Translations under genes and position numbers: made by a program | NCBI GenBank assembly: GCA_947371645.1 | Contig: CANBQJ010000165.1 | Span: 1 to 8,463 of the forward strand | DNA: 8,463 nucleotides | From: Burkholderiales bacterium | GTDB lineage: Bacteria > Pseudomonadota > Gammaproteobacteria > Burkholderiales > Burkholderiaceae | Reading direction: 5' to 3' | In this document: positions 6,756-8,463 of the stretch, one piece after another | Layout: every line of letters begins with the position of its first letter | Numbering within the stretch: position 1 is the first letter of the stretch | Notes under the pieces: generated by a model | Told to the model about the DNA's origin: nothing | The model's input: the letters and a program-made list of their open reading frames with translations, nothing else | The model's database searches: none

Positions 6756-8463
6756 GCGACAGCCAGGCACCGGCACCCATCACGCTGCATGCCCAACGTG
6801 CAGCCAGTGATGGCAGCACCCGCGTGCTCTCGGTCATCCCGCCGATGACCCAGCTCAACACGCCCTACCCCTCCACCGCCTACCTCACCGGCTTCTTGCG
6901 CGGCCGCGGCGTGCACGCTCAGCAGGTGGACCTGGCCCTGGCCCTGGTGCTGGCGCTGTTCACACCCGAAGGCATGGCTGCTCTGCGCGAGCGGGTGCTG
7001 GCGATACCCGAGAAGCAACGCAGCCCGGCGCTGCAGTCTTTCGAGGCCCAGTTCGAGGTTTACGCCGCCACCATCGGGCGCGTGATCGGCTTCCTGCAAG
7101 GCAAAGACCCGACGCTGGCCCACCGCATCGTGCAGCGCAACCTGCTGGCCGAAGGCCCGCGCTTTGCCAGCCTGGACGCCTACCCCGACGACGACAGCGG
7201 CGACCCGCTGGCCTGGGCCTTTGGCGCCCTGGGCGTGCAGGACCGCGCCAAGCACCTGGCCACCCTGTTCCTCAACGACCTGGCCGATGTGCTGCGCGAT
7301 GCCGTGGACACCCGCTTCGAGTTCGTGCGCTACGGCGAACAGCTGGCCGCCAGCCAGACCAGCTTCGATGCCCTGGCCCTGGCCCTGGCCGCCCCACCCA
7401 ACCTGATCGACACCACCTTGCAGCGCCTGGCCCTGGACGCCGTGGCCATGCACCAGCCCACGCTGCTGCTGCTGTCGGTGCCCTTCCCCGGCAACGTCTA
7501 CGCGGCCTTGCGCATCGCCCAGGCCGTCCGCGCGGCACACCCGCACATCCACATCGCCCTGGGTGGCGGCTTCGTCAACACCGAGTTGCGCGAGCTGCAA
7601 GAGCCCCGCCTGTTCGACTTCGTCGACTTCGTCACCCTGGACGCCGGCGAACGCCCTCTGCTGGCCCTGATCGCTCACCTGGAAGGCCGCCTTGGCGCGG
7701 CCAAGCTGGTCCGCACCTTCACCCGCGATGCGGCAGGCGCGGTGCACCACACCGCAGGCACCGAGCCCGACGTGCCCTTTTCCGAGGTGGGCACACCCAC
7801 CTGGGACGGCCTGCCGCTGAACCAGTATCTGTCTTTGCTGGACATGCTCAACCCCATGAACCGGCTGTGGTCCGACGGGCGCTGGAACAAGCTCACCGTG
7901 GCCCACGGCTGCTACTGGAAGAAGTGCAGCTTCTGCGACGTCAGCCTGGACTACATCGCCCGCTACGAAGGCGCCGAAGCCAGCGTGCTGGTCGACCGCA
8001 TCGAGGCCATCGTGAAAGAAACCGGCCAGACGGGCTTTCACTTCGTGGACGAGGCCGCACCGCCCAAAGCTCTGAAGGCCCTGGCGCAAGAGCTGATTCG
8101 CCGCGACCTGCGCATCTCCTGGTGGGGCAACATCCGCTTCGAAAAATCCTTCACCCCCGAGTTGTGCGAGTTGCTGGCCGACAGCGGCTGCATCGCCATC
8201 TCCGGCGGGCTGGAGGTGGCGTCAGACCGGCTGCTGCAGCTGATGAAGAAGGGCGTGTCGGTGGACCAGGTGGCGCGCGTGACCCGCGCCTTCACCGAAG
8301 CCGGCGTGCTGGTCCACGCCTACCTGATGTACGGCTTCCCCACCCAGACCGTGCAAGACACGGTGGACGCGCTGGAGTACGTGCGCCAACTGTTCGAAGC
8401 CGGCTGCATACAGAGCGGCTTCTTCCACCGCTTTGCCTGCACCGTGCATTCGCCCGTGGGCCT
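6752..8463 (+). CDS. B12-binding-type radical SAM enzyme (3' end cut by the window edge)
   Basis: Predicted cobalamin-dependent-type radical SAM protein; 570 codons are visible and the C-terminus lies outside. The TTG start overlaps the DUF1854 stop by four bases (TTGA). N-terminal B12-binding-like fold: VLSVIPPMTQLNTPYPST (about 25-42), a helical insertion from about 70 to 235, then the fold resumes with LLLLSVPFPGNVY (S242) and GGGFVNTE (271-278). I see no DxHxxG cobalamin-ligating motif, so binding may be base-off without a His ligand, or lost. Radical SAM core: HGCYWKKCSFCD with cysteines 387, 392 and 395 for the [4Fe-4S] cluster, FVDEA.PPK after it, SGGLE, and YGFPTQT. The cysteine spacing is CX4CX2C, not the common CX3CX2C, but GCYW-type motifs of this spacing occur in B12-type families. 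Substrate unknown. Overlap with DUF1854 implies co-expression with the exporter and perhaps a modification tied to cyanophycin metabolism (inference). Confidence 0.9.
   Translation, partial: MSDSQAPAPITLHAQRAASDGSTRVLSVIPPMTQLNTPYPSTAYLTGFLRGRGVHAQQVDLALALVLALFTPEGMAALRERVLAIPEKQRSPALQSFEAQFEVYAATIGRVIGFLQGKDPTLAHRIVQRNLLAEGPRFASLDAYPDDDSGDPLAWAFGALGVQDRAKHLATLFLNDLADVLRDAVDTRFEFVRYGEQLAASQTSFDALALALAAPPNLIDTTLQRLALDAVAMHQPTLLLLSVPFPGNVYAALRIAQAVRAAHPHIHIALGGGFVNTELRELQEPRLFDFVDFVTLDAGERPLLALIAHLEGRLGAAKLVRTFTRDAAGAVHHTAGTEPDVPFSEVGTPTWDGLPLNQYLSLLDMLNPMNRLWSDGRWNKLTVAHGCYWKKCSFCDVSLDYIARYEGAEASVLVDRIEAIVKETGQTGFHFVDEAAPPKALKALAQELIRRDLRISWWGNIRFEKSFTPELCELLADSGCIAISGGLEVASDRLLQLMKKGVSVDQVARVTRAFTEAGVLVHAYLMYGFPTQTVQDTVDALEYVRQLFEAGCIQSGFFHRFACTVHSPVG

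Noticed and set aside
6929..7392. Repeated CTGGCC hexamers (near 6930-6960 and 7370-7392)
   Set aside because: They encode Leu-Ala runs in helical parts of the radical SAM protein, and follow from codon bias rather than a true tandem repeat.
5948..8089. A 713-residue minus-strand open frame
   Set aside because: It lies antisense to the ABC exporter ATPase, DUF1854 and radical SAM genes, all of which have recognisable family motifs on the plus strand.

Overview
The window is GC-rich chromosomal DNA with strongly G/C-ending codons. Its gene content is typical of a betaproteobacterium, probably Burkholderiales; this assignment rests on protein style and locus layout, not on a marker gene. It is a cyanophycin locus: the genes for making the storage polymer of an aspartate backbone with arginine side chains, plus a divergent set of associated genes.

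Left half, minus strand (1-3874): two cyanophycin synthetase genes in tandem, joined by a one-base TGATG stop/start overlap. The upstream gene (1661-3874, 737 residues) has an intact ATP-grasp domain and an N-terminal domain with an HxxEH motif. Its Mur-ligase-like domain has a destroyed P-loop and ends where the Mur C-terminal domain should begin. The downstream gene (1-1661, cut by the window edge) is the opposite: its Mur P-loop GTNGKTT is intact, but the HxxEH motif has become HVLEA. The two proteins therefore look complementary, each having lost a different active site.

Centre (3875-4000): a 126 bp divergent intergenic region that probably holds promoters for both directions. It contains a perfect 8 bp inverted repeat.

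Right half, plus strand (4001-8463): three tightly packed genes. They are a fused membrane/ATPase ABC exporter with an unusual cytoplasmic N-terminal extension and a four-cysteine zinc ribbon; a DUF1854 protein starting one base after it; and a B12-binding-type radical SAM enzyme. The last starts at a TTG inside the DUF1854 stop codon and runs off the right edge. The transporter and DUF1854 families are known to accompany cyanophycin synthetases, but their roles are not established. The overlapping radical SAM gene is the least expected member and suggests a modification chemistry linked to this locus.

No RNA gene, mobile element, CRISPR array or convincing terminator was seen. No cyanophycinase or isoaspartyl dipeptidase gene lies in the window.
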